Positions 34,820 to 44,443 of a DNA stretch of 64,000 bases are shown here, piece by piece (within the stretch, counting starts at the first letter, position 1; each line of letters begins with the position of its first letter). The translations under genes were made by a program, and so were the position numbers. A model generated the notes under the pieces. That model ran no database searches, was not told where the DNA came from, and was given only the letters and a program-made list of their open reading frames with translations. The stretch comes from UBA4416 sp964541155 (GTDB lineage: Bacteria; Bacteroidota; Bacteroidia; B-17B0; Aurantibacillaceae): assembly GCA_964541155.1 (NCBI GenBank), contig CAZIPC010000003.1, positions 257,390-321,389 on the forward strand, written 5' to 3'.

Positions 34820-35581
34820 ATGCCTCGCTATTTTATTCAATTAGCATATAATGGAACCAACTATAATGGTTGGCAGGTTCAGGATAATACCCCTCATACA
34901 ATTCAACAAATTATACAAGATAAAATGTCAATGATAATTGGACATGCTATTGATATTGTTGGATGTGGCAGAACAGATGCTGGAGTACACGCAAAAGATT
35001 ATTATGCTCATTTTGATTCTGATAAATTAGATTTACATTTAGATGCAAATTATATTTACAAACTAAATAAAGTTTTACCTTTTGAGATTGCTGTTAAAAA
35101 AATATATTCAGTAATAAACTCCGCAAATGCTAGATTTGACGCGCAATCAAGAACGTATGAATATTTAATACATCAATTTAAAAACCCTTTTTTATTTAAT
35201 AACTCGTTATATGTTTTTGGTGATATAAATTTTGAGGCAATGAATAAAGCAGCAGAATATCTATTAATTACTGAAGACTTTACAAGTTTTAGTAAAGTAA
35301 ATACTCAAACATTTACAAATAATTGTTCTGTTACATTTGCTCAATGGATTAAATTAAATAATGATGAGTATGTTTTTAAAATATCCGCTAATCGTTTCTT
35401 ACGCAATATGGTTCGTGCTATTGTAGGTACCTTATTAGAAGTAGGAAAAGGTAAAATAACTATTGAAGAATTTAAGACAATTATTCACAGCAAAAACAGG
35501 TCACAAGCCGGAATATCTGCTCCAGGCCACGCATTGTATTTAACTGATATAAAGTATCCAAACGAAATATTTAATGTCTAA
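34820..35581 (+). CDS. truA: tRNA pseudouridine(38-40) synthase TruA
   Basis: TruA makes pseudouridine at positions 38-40 of the tRNA anticodon stem. The 253-residue protein has the catalytic motif GCGRTDAGVHA with D53, an NARFDAQSRTYEYLI motif, and ANRFLRNMVRAIVGTL in the C-terminal half. Its length is normal. The gene is preceded by a -33/-7 promoter ending four bases from the ATG. Its stop overlaps the start of the ABC transporter gene by eight bases, so the two form an operon. Confidence 0.95.
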   Translation: MPRYFIQLAYNGTNYNGWQVQDNTPHTIQQIIQDKMSMIIGHAIDIVGCGRTDAGVHAKDYYAHFDSDKLDLHLDANYIYKLNKVLPFEIAVKKIYSVINSANARFDAQSRTYEYLIHQFKNPFLFNNSLYVFGDINFEAMNKAAEYLLITEDFTSFSKVNTQTFTNNCSVTFAQWIKLNNDEYVFKISANRFLRNMVRAIVGTLLEVGKGKITIEEFKTIIHSKNRSQAGISAPGHALYLTDIKYPNEIFNV

Positions 35582-37352
35582 TAACGAACATAAAAATAAA
35601 TTTAATTTAAAATTATTAAAACGTATCTTATCATACAGTAAGCCCTATAAATTATTGTTTTTTTGTGCTATAGCATTAACATTACTATTATCTTCATTAA
35701 CAATAGTTAGGCCATTGTTAATTAATAAAATGTTAAATTGTATTGGAGCTGTTAACCCATTAGATGCGGGTTATCTGTCTGATATACAAAAAATACATTA
35801 TATTAATTACATGGGGTTGCTTTTAATAGGTGTTTTATTAACAGAAGCTCTACTACAGTTTACTAATATTTATGTAACTAATTTATTAGGTCAAAATATT
35901 GTTAAAGATTTAAGATTACAAGTATATACTCATATCCTAAAACTCAAAAATACTTATTTTGATAATACTCCTGTGGGTACTTTAGTTACTAGAGCTATAT
36001 CTGATATTGAAAGTTTAAGTGATGTATTCTCTCAGGGATTTATTGTTATTATTGGTGATTTATTAATGTTAGTTATTTTTGTAACAGCAATGCTTCTCAA
36101 AAATTGGTCTATAGCATTAGTTACACTAAGTACAATTCCATTATTACTAATAGCAACTAATTTATTTAAAAATGGAGTAAAAAAAACTTTTACTGAAGTT
36201 AGAAATGCAGTGGCATCATTAAATGCTTTTACAAATGAACATATTTCCGGAATGCGAATAGTTCAATTATTTAACAGAGAAAAAATTGAGTACGAAAAAT
36301 TTAAAGAAATTAATCATACACATAAAGTAGCAAACATTCGTTCTATTTGGTATTACTCTGTTTTTTTTCCTGTTGTCGAAATTTTATCAGCAATATCAAT
36401 AGCTTTATTTGTATGGTTTGCAGGCTTAAAAGCAAATGATTATAACCTTCAGTTAGGAGATATTACTTTTTTTATAATGATGATTAATATGGTATTTCGA
36501 CCAATTCGCTTGTTAGCAGATAGGTTAAACACCTTGCAAATGGGAATTGTAGCATCCGAAAGAGTATTTAAAGTAATTGATACCACCGAAATTATTTCTG
36601 AAGAAGGTATAATCTCCGCAAAGCATATTCAGGGAAATATTGAATTTAAAAATGTTTGGTTTGCTTACACAGAAAATAATTATGTATTAAAAGGTATTTC
36701 TTTTAACATTGATAAAGGACAAACAGTAGCAATTATTGGAGCAACTGGAGCCGGAAAATCAAGTATTATAAATTTACTAAGTCGTTTTTATGAATACAAT
36801 AAAGGTGAAATTAGTATTGACAATATAAAAATTTCCGACTTTAAATTAAATGAGTTAAGAGAGTCAGTGGGGGTTGTATTACAAGATGTTTTTTTATTTA
36901 ATGATACTATATTAAATAACATTACCTTACATAACACTACTATTACTCAGCAACAAGTTGAGTTAGCCGCAAAAAATATTGGTATCCATGATTTTATTAT
37001 GAGCTTACCTAATGGATATCATTACAATGTTAAAGAAAGAGGAACGATGCTATCTGCAGGGCAAAGGCAACTTATTGCATTTGTTAGAGCTTATGTTTAC
37101 AATCCACCAATATTTGTTTTGGATGAGGCTACCTCATCTATTGATCTAGAAACAGAAAAATTAATTCAAAAAGCATCTTTTGAACTAGCCAAAAACCGAA
37201 CATCAATTATTATAGCGCATCGTTTATCAACAATTCATCATGCTACAAAAATTATCGTGATGGATAAAGGACAAATTATAGAACAAGGTAGAGCAGCGCA
37301 ACTCCTCGAAAAAGTAGATGGTATTTATAAAAAAATGCTTGAGTTAATTTAA
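35574..37352 (+). CDS. ABC exporter, fused permease and ATPase (MsbA-like)
   Basis: A 592-residue half-transporter. Six membrane segments lie in residues 20-320, with the coupling-helix region near GMRIVQLFNRE, followed by an ATPase with Walker A GATGAGKSS (about 389-397), the Q-loop VVLQDVFLF, the signature LSAGQRQ (about 493) and Walker B IFVLDEATSSID, and the H-loop IAHRLST. It probably exports lipid, peptide or drug as a homodimer. The signature is LSAGQ instead of LSGGQ, a tolerated variant. Co-transcribed with truA. Confidence 0.9.
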   Translation: MSNNEHKNKFNLKLLKRILSYSKPYKLLFFCAIALTLLLSSLTIVRPLLINKMLNCIGAVNPLDAGYLSDIQKIHYINYMGLLLIGVLLTEALLQFTNIYVTNLLGQNIVKDLRLQVYTHILKLKNTYFDNTPVGTLVTRAISDIESLSDVFSQGFIVIIGDLLMLVIFVTAMLLKNWSIALVTLSTIPLLLIATNLFKNGVKKTFTEVRNAVASLNAFTNEHISGMRIVQLFNREKIEYEKFKEINHTHKVANIRSIWYYSVFFPVVEILSAISIALFVWFAGLKANDYNLQLGDITFFIMMINMVFRPIRLLADRLNTLQMGIVASERVFKVIDTTEIISEEGIISAKHIQGNIEFKNVWFAYTENNYVLKGISFNIDKGQTVAIIGATGAGKSSIINLLSRFYEYNKGEISIDNIKISDFKLNELRESVGVVLQDVFLFNDTILNNITLHNTTITQQQVELAAKNIGIHDFIMSLPNGYHYNVKERGTMLSAGQRQLIAFVRAYVYNPPIFVLDEATSSIDLETEKLIQKASFELAKNRTSIIIAHRLSTIHHATKIIVMDKGQIIEQGRAAQLLEKVDGIYKKMLELI

Positions 37353-37437
37353 AAAAAATCGCTAAAACTATTTAGTGAATTTTTTAATTTTTTGGTTTAA
37401 CCCTTTTTTTATAGTTTTAGATTGTTAAACCATTATC

Positions 37438-40400
37438 ATGAAAAAATTATTGCTAACTATCTTTGTTTGCTTGTATTACACATTTGTGTTTTCATCATCA
37501 GTAAGTGAACTTTTAATAAACAATTCTTTTCAAACCTTTTTTAATAAAGCATATCATTTAAATCCTTCAATACCAAAAGGAGTATTAGAGTCGGTAGCTT
37601 TTTCTCAAAGTAGATTTGCTCATTTAGGTGGAAATACTCAAGAGGCAAGTTGTATAGGATATCCTAAGACGTATGGTGTAATGGGCTTAATAGAAAACGG
37701 ACAAGGGTATTTTAGAAATAATTTAAATTATGTATCTCAATTATCTGGATACACTGTTGATGAAATTAAAATAAATGCAGAAAAAAATATTTTAGCATAT
37801 GCCAAGGCATTTTCTCTTTTACAGCATCAATTTCATATCTCTGGAAATGATTTGAGTATTTATTCACCAATATTTATCGCCTTAAGTGAGTTGCCATTAA
37901 CAAACGATTTGCAAAATGATTTTGCAATGAATGCTTATTTATACCAATTGTATTGGTTTTTATCAAATACAGAATTTCAAGATTTTTATAATTTCCCAAA
38001 TTATGTTATCAATCTGAAAACTATTTTTGGAGTTAATTATGAAATCGTTAGTGCTCCAAAAGTTACTATAAATTCTAATACTATAACTAGTAATTCTGGC
38101 TTTAACTATAGGGCTTCTGGAATTTCAAATTATTTACTTTCACCAGATTATCCTCCTGCAATATGGAATCCTACAACTTGTAATTTTAGTTCTAGAAATG
38201 GGACTGCTATTTCGGCTATTGCTATTCATGATGTGGAGGGTACATATGCAGGATGTATTTCTTGGTTTAAAAATTGTAGCGCATCAGCATCTGCGCATTA
38301 TGTTATTAGAAGTTCAGATGGACAAATTACTCAAATGATATATGAAACCGATAAGGCTTGGCATATAGGTTCAGAAAATCCATATACATTGGGTATAGAA
38401 CACGAAGGATATAATAATGTTGCTACATGGTACACTAATGCTATGTTAATAGCGAGTTCTGATTTAGTTAGAGATATGTGTGTAAGTCATAATATCAATC
38501 CATTACGATGTTATTTTGGACCCGGCTGTAGCGGCACAACACAACAGTGTCAGCAAGGTAGTTGCGTTAAAATAAAAGGACATCAAATGTATCCTAATCA
38601 AACTCACAATGATCCAGGGCCTTACTGGAATTGGGAAAAGTACTATAAATTAATTAATAATCAACCAGCTATAACAACTGTTACAGCTTCAGCTGGAAAT
38701 TTTTATGATTCAGGAGGTATTTCTGCTAATTACACTAATGACGAACGAATGATATGGTTGTTTCAACCCACAGGATCAGCAACTTCTTTAAGTATGAATT
38801 TCTCGTCATTTAATTTAGAAAACAATTACGATTATCTTTTAATCTATGATGGTAGTACTCTAAACTCTACTTTAATTGGTAAATACACAAATACAGTTTC
38901 TCCCGGAAGTATTAATTCAACAGGACCAAATTTATTGGTAGAGTTTCGTTCAGATTGTGCTACAACAGCTCCTGGCTGGGTAGCAACATTTACATCAAAT
39001 GCTTCACCTACACCAACAACAGATGTTATTATACCCACTACATCTGTTAGTACTGTTGGTGCTTGGAAAACTACTAATTTTACTGCAAATTTTTCAGATT
39101 CAGATAATGCTGGTGGCTCTGGATTAGATAAAAAATTTTATCAAGTAATTGATTTTAATGGAGTAGAATGGAGGGGTAATTATTCAAATGGTTTTTTTTC
39201 TGATAATTTTGATAATACTATACATTCTGATTGGACTCAAAAAGTAGGTGCTTGGAGCATCAATAATAATGCTTTAATACAATCAGATGAAACAAGTACA
39301 TTGTCTGCCAATACTAATATTTATGCGGCATTAAATCAAACATTATCCACGTCTTATTTATATCATTTTAAAGGTAAAATAGAAGGAATAGGAACAAATA
39401 GAAGAGCTGGTTTTCATTTTTTTTGTGATAACCCCGATAGTGTAAATAGAGGAAATAGTTATTTTGTTTGGTTTAGATTAGATAATCAAACCATTCAGTT
39501 ATATAAAACATCGTATCAAAGTGGAATTAATACATTTGGTAGCCCAACATACACAGCCCCAATTAGTATAGTAGCAAGTCAGTGGTACGATTTTAAAATC
39601 ATTTATGATAAAACCTTAGGAAGAATACAAGTATTTAAAGATAACTCTATAGTTGCAGATTGGATAGATTCAAGTCCTTTAGTAAATGGTAGTTATATTT
39701 CTTTTAGGAGTGGAAATTGTAAATGGAGTTTAGATGAAATAAAAGTATACCGTTCTCGAACTACTAATTCAATTACCGCTACTGTTGGATCTTCGAATAC
39801 AAACGATATCAGATATCAAAACGGTAGTCCAACTCAAAGTGCAGCAAAAATAAAATCAATTGTAACTGATGTAGCTGGAAATATATCTTCTATAGATTAC
39901 CATGATATTAATGTAGATTGGACAAATCCTACAAATATCAATAGTATTAATGATGGAAAATCATCAGATGTAAATAATATCATAACGTCTGATTCTTTAT
40001 CAGCAAATTGGACATCGTCTAATGATAGTCATTCAGCTATTGCTAGGTATTGGTACTCAATAGGTACAAATCCAGGGGCTAATAATGTATTAACATGGAC
40101 AAGCAATTGGGCTGATACAGCAGTAACCGTTAAAAATTTAGTTTTAAGTTCGGGCACTACATATTATTTTAATGTAAAATCAGAAAACGGAGCAGGATTA
40201 TTTAGCAATATTATTTCATCTAATGGACAAACAGTTTCAATACCAACAACTATAAACGAATTATCAGAAAATAACTCAGTAAATGTCTATCCAAATCCAT
40301 TTCAAAATACACTAACTATATCTATTAATTTAACTACAGATGCAGAAATAACGCTATGCCTAACAGATGTTTTAGGAAAAGAGATACTTAAATTAATAAC

Positions 40401-40521
40401 AAAAGAAAGTAAAGGAGAATATATAAAGACTATTGAAACAACTAATTTAAGTAAAGGAATATATTGGCTTAAAATAAATTATAATCATCAAGAATTAATA
40501 AAAAAAATTATTAAAGATTAG
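37438..40521 (+). CDS. Secreted N-acetylmuramoyl-L-alanine amidase with CUB and T9SS sorting domains
   Basis: A 1027-residue exported protein. After a signal peptide (about 1-18) comes a helical lytic-enzyme-associated region, then an amidase_2 (PGRP-like) zinc domain at about 255-405 with IHDVEG, SAHYVIRSSDGQI, AWHIG, LGIEHEGYNN and HNDPGPYWNWEKY. A CUB-like domain (about 414-521), a laminin-G/family 16-like jelly roll (about 585-775), a fibronectin-like region (about 830-935) and a type IX sorting tail (VYPNPFQNTLTI to the end, about 949-1027) follow. It is expected to leave the cell by T9SS and cut peptidoglycan of other cells or during growth; target is not known. Confidence 0.9.
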   Translation: MKKLLLTIFVCLYYTFVFSSSVSELLINNSFQTFFNKAYHLNPSIPKGVLESVAFSQSRFAHLGGNTQEASCIGYPKTYGVMGLIENGQGYFRNNLNYVSQLSGYTVDEIKINAEKNILAYAKAFSLLQHQFHISGNDLSIYSPIFIALSELPLTNDLQNDFAMNAYLYQLYWFLSNTEFQDFYNFPNYVINLKTIFGVNYEIVSAPKVTINSNTITSNSGFNYRASGISNYLLSPDYPPAIWNPTTCNFSSRNGTAISAIAIHDVEGTYAGCISWFKNCSASASAHYVIRSSDGQITQMIYETDKAWHIGSENPYTLGIEHEGYNNVATWYTNAMLIASSDLVRDMCVSHNINPLRCYFGPGCSGTTQQCQQGSCVKIKGHQMYPNQTHNDPGPYWNWEKYYKLINNQPAITTVTASAGNFYDSGGISANYTNDERMIWLFQPTGSATSLSMNFSSFNLENNYDYLLIYDGSTLNSTLIGKYTNTVSPGSINSTGPNLLVEFRSDCATTAPGWVATFTSNASPTPTTDVIIPTTSVSTVGAWKTTNFTANFSDSDNAGGSGLDKKFYQVIDFNGVEWRGNYSNGFFSDNFDNTIHSDWTQKVGAWSINNNALIQSDETSTLSANTNIYAALNQTLSTSYLYHFKGKIEGIGTNRRAGFHFFCDNPDSVNRGNSYFVWFRLDNQTIQLYKTSYQSGINTFGSPTYTAPISIVASQWYDFKIIYDKTLGRIQVFKDNSIVADWIDSSPLVNGSYISFRSGNCKWSLDEIKVYRSRTTNSITATVGSSNTNDIRYQNGSPTQSAAKIKSIVTDVAGNISSIDYHDINVDWTNPTNINSINDGKSSDVNNIITSDSLSANWTSSNDSHSAIARYWYSIGTNPGANNVLTWTSNWADTAVTVKNLVLSSGTTYYFNVKSENGAGLFSNIISSNGQTVSIPTTINELSENNSVNVYPNPFQNTLTISINLTTDAEITLCLTDVLGKEILKLITKESKGEYIKTIETTNLSKGIYWLKINYNHQELIKKIIKD

Positions 40522-40563
40522 TTCATTGTTTTATATAAATATGTATCATTACTTAATATTATA

Positions 40564-41061
40564 ATGAAACATATCTTACTTATTTCAGATACCCACAGTC
40601 ACTTAGACGAAGCTTTAATTAAACATATTAATGCTTGTGATGAGGTATGGCATGCTGGTGATATTGGTAGTAGAGAGGTTACAGAAAATATAAAAAAAAT
40701 AAAACCCTTACGCGCTGTATTTGGTAATATAGATGACGCAGGTATTCGAAATGAATTCCCAAAAAACCTTGTTTTTAATTGCGAAGGAGTGAAGATTTTT
40801 ATGACACATATTTGTGGTCAGCCTACTAATTATTTAAAAGAAGTGAAGGATATTATATTAATAGAAAAACCAAAATTATTTATTTGTGGTCATTCACATA
40901 TTTTAAAAGTAATGTATCAAACAAAATATGATGTTTTACATATGAACCCTGGTGCTGCTGGTATTCATGGATTTCATCAAATTAAAACAGCCTTACGATT
41001 TGTAATTGATAATCACGAAATTAAAGATTTAGCTATTATTGAACTTGGTAAAAGAGCATAA
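40564..41061 (+). CDS. YfcE/MJ0936-type phosphodiesterase (metallophosphatase)
   Basis: A 165-residue calcineurin-like metallophosphoesterase. Metal ligands are visible in ISDTHSH (6-12), GDIGS (about 34-38), GNIDD (about 57-61), MTHICG and GHSHI (about 115-119). YfcE-like enzymes cleave phosphodiesters, and the cellular substrate is unknown. The gene is short and single-domain, with a strong terminator right after its stop that also serves the convergent rpoD. Confidence 0.9.
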   Translation: MKHILLISDTHSHLDEALIKHINACDEVWHAGDIGSREVTENIKKIKPLRAVFGNIDDAGIRNEFPKNLVFNCEGVKIFMTHICGQPTNYLKEVKDIILIEKPKLFICGHSHILKVMYQTKYDVLHMNPGAAGIHGFHQIKTALRFVIDNHEIKDLAIIELGKRA

Positions 41062-41088
41062 AAAAAGCGGATTTTAATCCGCTTTTTC
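41061..41088. terminator. Bidirectional terminator between the phosphodiesterase gene and rpoD
   Basis: AGCGGATT (41066-41073), two-base tip, AATCCGCT (41076-41083), flanked by A-rich and T-rich runs, between convergent stops at 41061 and 41090. Confidence 0.88.
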
Positions 41089-41089
41089 T

Positions 41090-41953
41090 TTATCCTAAAT
41101 ATTGTTGTAATAGTTTGCTTCTTGAACTGTGTCGTAAGCGACGAATAGCTTTTTCTTTAATTTGACGAACTCTCTCACGAGTTAAGTCAAACTTGTCACC
41201 AATTTCTTCTAAGGTTAATCCATGGTTTAAACCAATTCCAAAAAATAATTTCACTACATCTCTTTCTCTTTCTGTTAAAGTAGATAAAGCTCTGTCTATT
41301 TCTTTGGATAAAGATTCCATAATCAAGCCTGAATCAGCTTTTAATGAATCATGGTTTACTAAAACATCTAATAATGAACTTTCCTCGCCATTTGCAAAAG
41401 GTGCATCCATACTAACATGTCTGCCAGATACTTTCATTGTATCTGATACCTTATCAATTGGCAAATCTAATAATTCTGCAATTTCATCAGCACTTGGTTC
41501 GCGCTCGTATTCTTGCTCTAATTTAGAGTATGCTTTATTTATTTTATTTAAGGAACCAACTTGATTTAATGGTAAACGAACAATACGAGATTGCTCAGCT
41601 AAAGCTTGTAAAATAGATTGACGAATCCACCACACAGCATAAGAAATAAACTTAAAACCACGAGTTTCATCAAAACGACGAGCAGCCTTAATTAAACCTA
41701 AATTACCTTCATTAATTAAATCAGGTAAACTTAATCCTTGATTTTGGTATTGTTTTGCAACAGATACCACAAAACGCAAGTTAGCTCGAGTTAATTTCTC
41801 TAAAGCATCTTGATCTCCATCTTTAATTTTTTTAGCTAAAACAACTTCTTCTTCTGCAGTAATTAATTCTTCTCTTCCAATTTCTTGAAGATATTTATCT
41901 AATGATGCACTCTCTCTGTTGGTAATTGACTTGGTTATTTTTAGCTGTCTCAT
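41090..41953 (-). CDS. rpoD: Primary RNA polymerase sigma factor (RpoD/SigA type)
   Basis: A 287-residue sigma-70 of the compact Bacteroidota type: region 1.1 is missing, so the protein starts close to region 1.2 (SLDKYLQEIGREELIT). Region 2 (LRFVVSVAKQYQNQGL, DLINEGNLGLIKAARRFD, GFKFISYAVWWIRQSI) and region 4.2 (LTLEEIGDKFDLTRERVRQIKEKAI) are intact. This factor would read the TTG/TAnnTTTG promoters seen across the window. Its own gene has a matching promoter at 41981-42011. Confidence 0.95.
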   Translation of the reverse strand: MRQLKITKSITNRESASLDKYLQEIGREELITAEEEVVLAKKIKDGDQDALEKLTRANLRFVVSVAKQYQNQGLSLPDLINEGNLGLIKAARRFDETRGFKFISYAVWWIRQSILQALAEQSRIVRLPLNQVGSLNKINKAYSKLEQEYEREPSADEIAELLDLPIDKVSDTMKVSGRHVSMDAPFANGEESSLLDVLVNHDSLKADSGLIMESLSKEIDRALSTLTERERDVVKLFFGIGLNHGLTLEEIGDKFDLTRERVRQIKEKAIRRLRHSSRSKLLQQYLG

Positions 41954-41980
41954 GTTTTATTAAATAGGTTAATAAGCCAA

Positions 41981-42011
41981 CAAATATAGGAAAAAAAAGG
42001 CTTTTTTCCAA
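41981..42011 (-). promoter_or_regulatory. rpoD promoter (TTG, 20-base spacer, TATATTTG)
   Basis: On the minus strand TTG (42011-42009) and TATATTTG (41988-41981) are separated by 20 bases, giving a full Bacteroidota -33/-7 promoter 27 bases before the rpoD ATG. Confidence 0.65.
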
Positions 42012-42093
42012 TTTTGTATCGTTTTGATTGTTAAATAATTAGATTTAATAAAACATTATTTTAAGCTAAAATAACGATTTATTACATTAAAAA

Positions 42094-43566
42094 TTATAAG
42101 CCAAATCCATAATAAGCTCTCATCCCATTTGAGTACATTCCTTCAATTAAAACACCGCCAGTTTTGTTTTCTAACATTAATTGTATGTCCTCAATATGAT
42201 TTATTTTTCTTTTATCAATTGATGTAATAATAAATCCTTCTTTAATGCCAGCATTTGCTAATTTCCCTGATTGAAGTTTTGAAATTTTTACTCCAGATTT
42301 GATGTTGTATTTTTGAAGCTCGTCTGAATTTAATTCTTCAAATTCTGCTCCTAACGAATTAACAGCTATTTTATTTGTTTCACTTTTTTTAATGATACCA
42401 GCATTGTTTTCTTTGTTCTTTAAAATAACAGGTAAAATCAATTCTTTTTCATTTCTAATAACAGCAACATTAATTTTATCACTAGGTCTGTATTTAGCTA
42501 CTTGTTCTAAAAGTTCAGAGGTGCTTTTAACGGGTACATTTTCTATTTTTGTAATAATATCACCAATTCTAATTCCAGCTTCTTCTCCAGCTCCGTTTTG
42601 AGTTAATCCATTTATATATACTCCTTTAAGTTGTTTAATGCGTTTTTCTTCAGCAAATTTAGCATCTATATCTTGTATGCTTAGTCCTATAAAGGCACGT
42701 TGTACAATTCCAAATTCAATTAAATCTGCTACTACTTTTTTTACAATATTTACTGGTATAGCAAATGAATATCCTTGATAAGAGCCATTATTAGAGGCAA
42801 TAGCTGTATTTATTCCTATTAAATCACCATTAGTATTAACTAACGCTCCGCCACTATTTCCAGGATTAACTGCGGCATCTGTTTGAATAAATGATTCAAT
42901 TGGAGCTAATGTTCCTCCTTGCGCATGCTGTTCTAAAATATTTATATTTCTTCCTTTTGCGCTTATAATTCCAGCAGTAACTGTTGAGTTTAAATTAAAT
43001 GGGTTTCCTACTGCTAAAGCCCATTCTCCAATTTTTACATTATCAGAATTTCCATAATTTATAAATGGTAAATTTGATTCTTTTATTTTTAATAAAGCCA
43101 AGTCTGTATTAGGGTCTGTTCCTATTACTTCAGCACTATAGGTTCTTTTATCATTTAAAACTACTTCTATTTTTGTTGCTTCGTTAACCACATGATTATT
43201 TGTAACAATGTATCCATCATCACTAATAATAACCCCACTTCCACTACCTTGCATCATGTTAGGTTGGCTTTGCCTTCCTCCAAAAAACCAATCCTGAAAA
43301 GGATCATATATTAAGTTATTTCTTTGTTCAATAATTGTTTTAATATGAACTACAGAATTTACTGATTTTTCGGCAGATGTAACAAAGTCTGTAGCGCCTG
43401 TAGTATTACTAGTGGCATTTCTATTGCTAGCAAATTGTATAGGGGTATCATAGGGGTTGTAGTTAGTAGCTTGATTGTTTTTATTGTGAATAAAATAATA
43501 GTTACCAACTAATGCAAATGCGCCACCAATAAAGGCAATAAAAAACGATGAGATTACTTTTTTCAT
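42094..43566 (-). CDS. Do-like serine protease HtrA/DegP
   Basis: A periplasmic quality-control protease of 490 residues. It begins with a signal anchor (about 5-25), then the trypsin domain with catalytic triad H125 (VTNNHVV), D155 (TDLALL) and S238 (NPGNSGGAL), and two PDZ domains (about 285-380 and 395-490; GEEAGIRIGDII and GKLANAGIKEGFII). It degrades or refolds misfolded envelope proteins. A TAATTTTG box on the minus strand at 43608-43615 lies upstream. Single-gene unit. Confidence 0.93.
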   Translation of the reverse strand: MKKVISSFFIAFIGGAFALVGNYYFIHNKNNQATNYNPYDTPIQFASNRNATSNTTGATDFVTSAEKSVNSVVHIKTIIEQRNNLIYDPFQDWFFGGRQSQPNMMQGSGSGVIISDDGYIVTNNHVVNEATKIEVVLNDKRTYSAEVIGTDPNTDLALLKIKESNLPFINYGNSDNVKIGEWALAVGNPFNLNSTVTAGIISAKGRNINILEQHAQGGTLAPIESFIQTDAAVNPGNSGGALVNTNGDLIGINTAIASNNGSYQGYSFAIPVNIVKKVVADLIEFGIVQRAFIGLSIQDIDAKFAEEKRIKQLKGVYINGLTQNGAGEEAGIRIGDIITKIENVPVKSTSELLEQVAKYRPSDKINVAVIRNEKELILPVILKNKENNAGIIKKSETNKIAVNSLGAEFEELNSDELQKYNIKSGVKISKLQSGKLANAGIKEGFIITSIDKRKINHIEDIQLMLENKTGGVLIEGMYSNGMRAYYGFGL

Positions 43567-43607
43567 ACGATATGTTTTTTAAAAAGTTAGTTTATTTTTT
43601 AATAACG

Positions 43608-43615
43608 CAAAATTA
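43608..43615 (-). promoter_or_regulatory. -7 box (TAATTTTG) of the HtrA gene
   Basis: The minus strand reads TAATTTTG 41 bases before the ATG of the HtrA gene (43566). The remaining bases up to 43807 are AT-rich and hold nothing else I can support. Confidence 0.4.
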
Positions 43616-43807
43616 CATCAGAAGATAGTCGTGTAAATTGTTTTTAACAATACTTAACTACACACCGTAAGTTTGCTGTTTGAAGTGGGATTTTAAATAA
43701 AAAACAGGAATGGTTTTTGTTAATTTGTTTTAATTTCTATTCAAAACTTTGATTAAAAAGTTGAAAACAGTTTAAAAAATATATGTAATTTCAAATCCTA
43801 TATTATC

Positions 43808-44437
43808 ATGAGATTTAAATATAAAATACCACCTTTTGTTTTTGGAGTGTCTATTGGTTTACTAATAGGAGTTGCATTTTTTATATTTAAAATTGACGAT
43901 TATTTAAAAAAAATAAATAAACCTAGTATTGATAATATTAAAATTTCAGAACAATCTAACTTAAATACATCTACCGAAAAAGAACATACCTCTGACTCTA
44001 GAAAAAAATCTAAAGTAAGTATAAAAAATTCTCCTAATATTAATTATAATGAAGTAGATGCTTTACTAAAAGAAGATAACATTAGTATTGCTCAAGAAGA
44101 ATTGCTTTCGGTAAAAAATATTAAAGTAATTGATTTAGATTTAAACTCAAATAAAGATACGCTAACGGGCCAATTAGCAGGAATTTCAAGTTCAGATTAT
44201 CCTAATTTATTTTTTGTTGAGTTTTGGAAAACCCCTTTAAACTCTAAAGGTTACAGAATGACTCGCAATAGAGTAATTTTGTATGGCTTATCAGATTTTA
44301 GCAGCATTACAATTTATAAAGTTGACGATAATTTTTATTTAAAAGATAATGATGTGGTTTATAAAATATCTTCAGGTACAGAATTTAAACCAATGGAGTT
44401 AGTTCAAGACTCGGATCTATTAGCCAAAATAAAATAA
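43808..44437 (+). CDS. Membrane-anchored protein of unknown function
   Basis: A 209-residue protein with one N-terminal membrane anchor (FVFGVSIGLLIGVAFFIF, about 12-29), a Ser/Lys-rich linker (about 40-75) and a C-terminal globular domain (about 80-209) that is rich in strands (RNRVILYGLSDFSSITIY, VDDNFYLKDNDVVYKI). It is expected to face the periplasm. No family recognised. It lies six bases before dapF, so they share a transcript. Confidence 0.7.
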   Translation: MRFKYKIPPFVFGVSIGLLIGVAFFIFKIDDYLKKINKPSIDNIKISEQSNLNTSTEKEHTSDSRKKSKVSIKNSPNINYNEVDALLKEDNISIAQEELLSVKNIKVIDLDLNSNKDTLTGQLAGISSSDYPNLFFVEFWKTPLNSKGYRMTRNRVILYGLSDFSSITIYKVDDNFYLKDNDVVYKISSGTEFKPMELVQDSDLLAKIK

Positions 44438-44443
44438 TTTACC

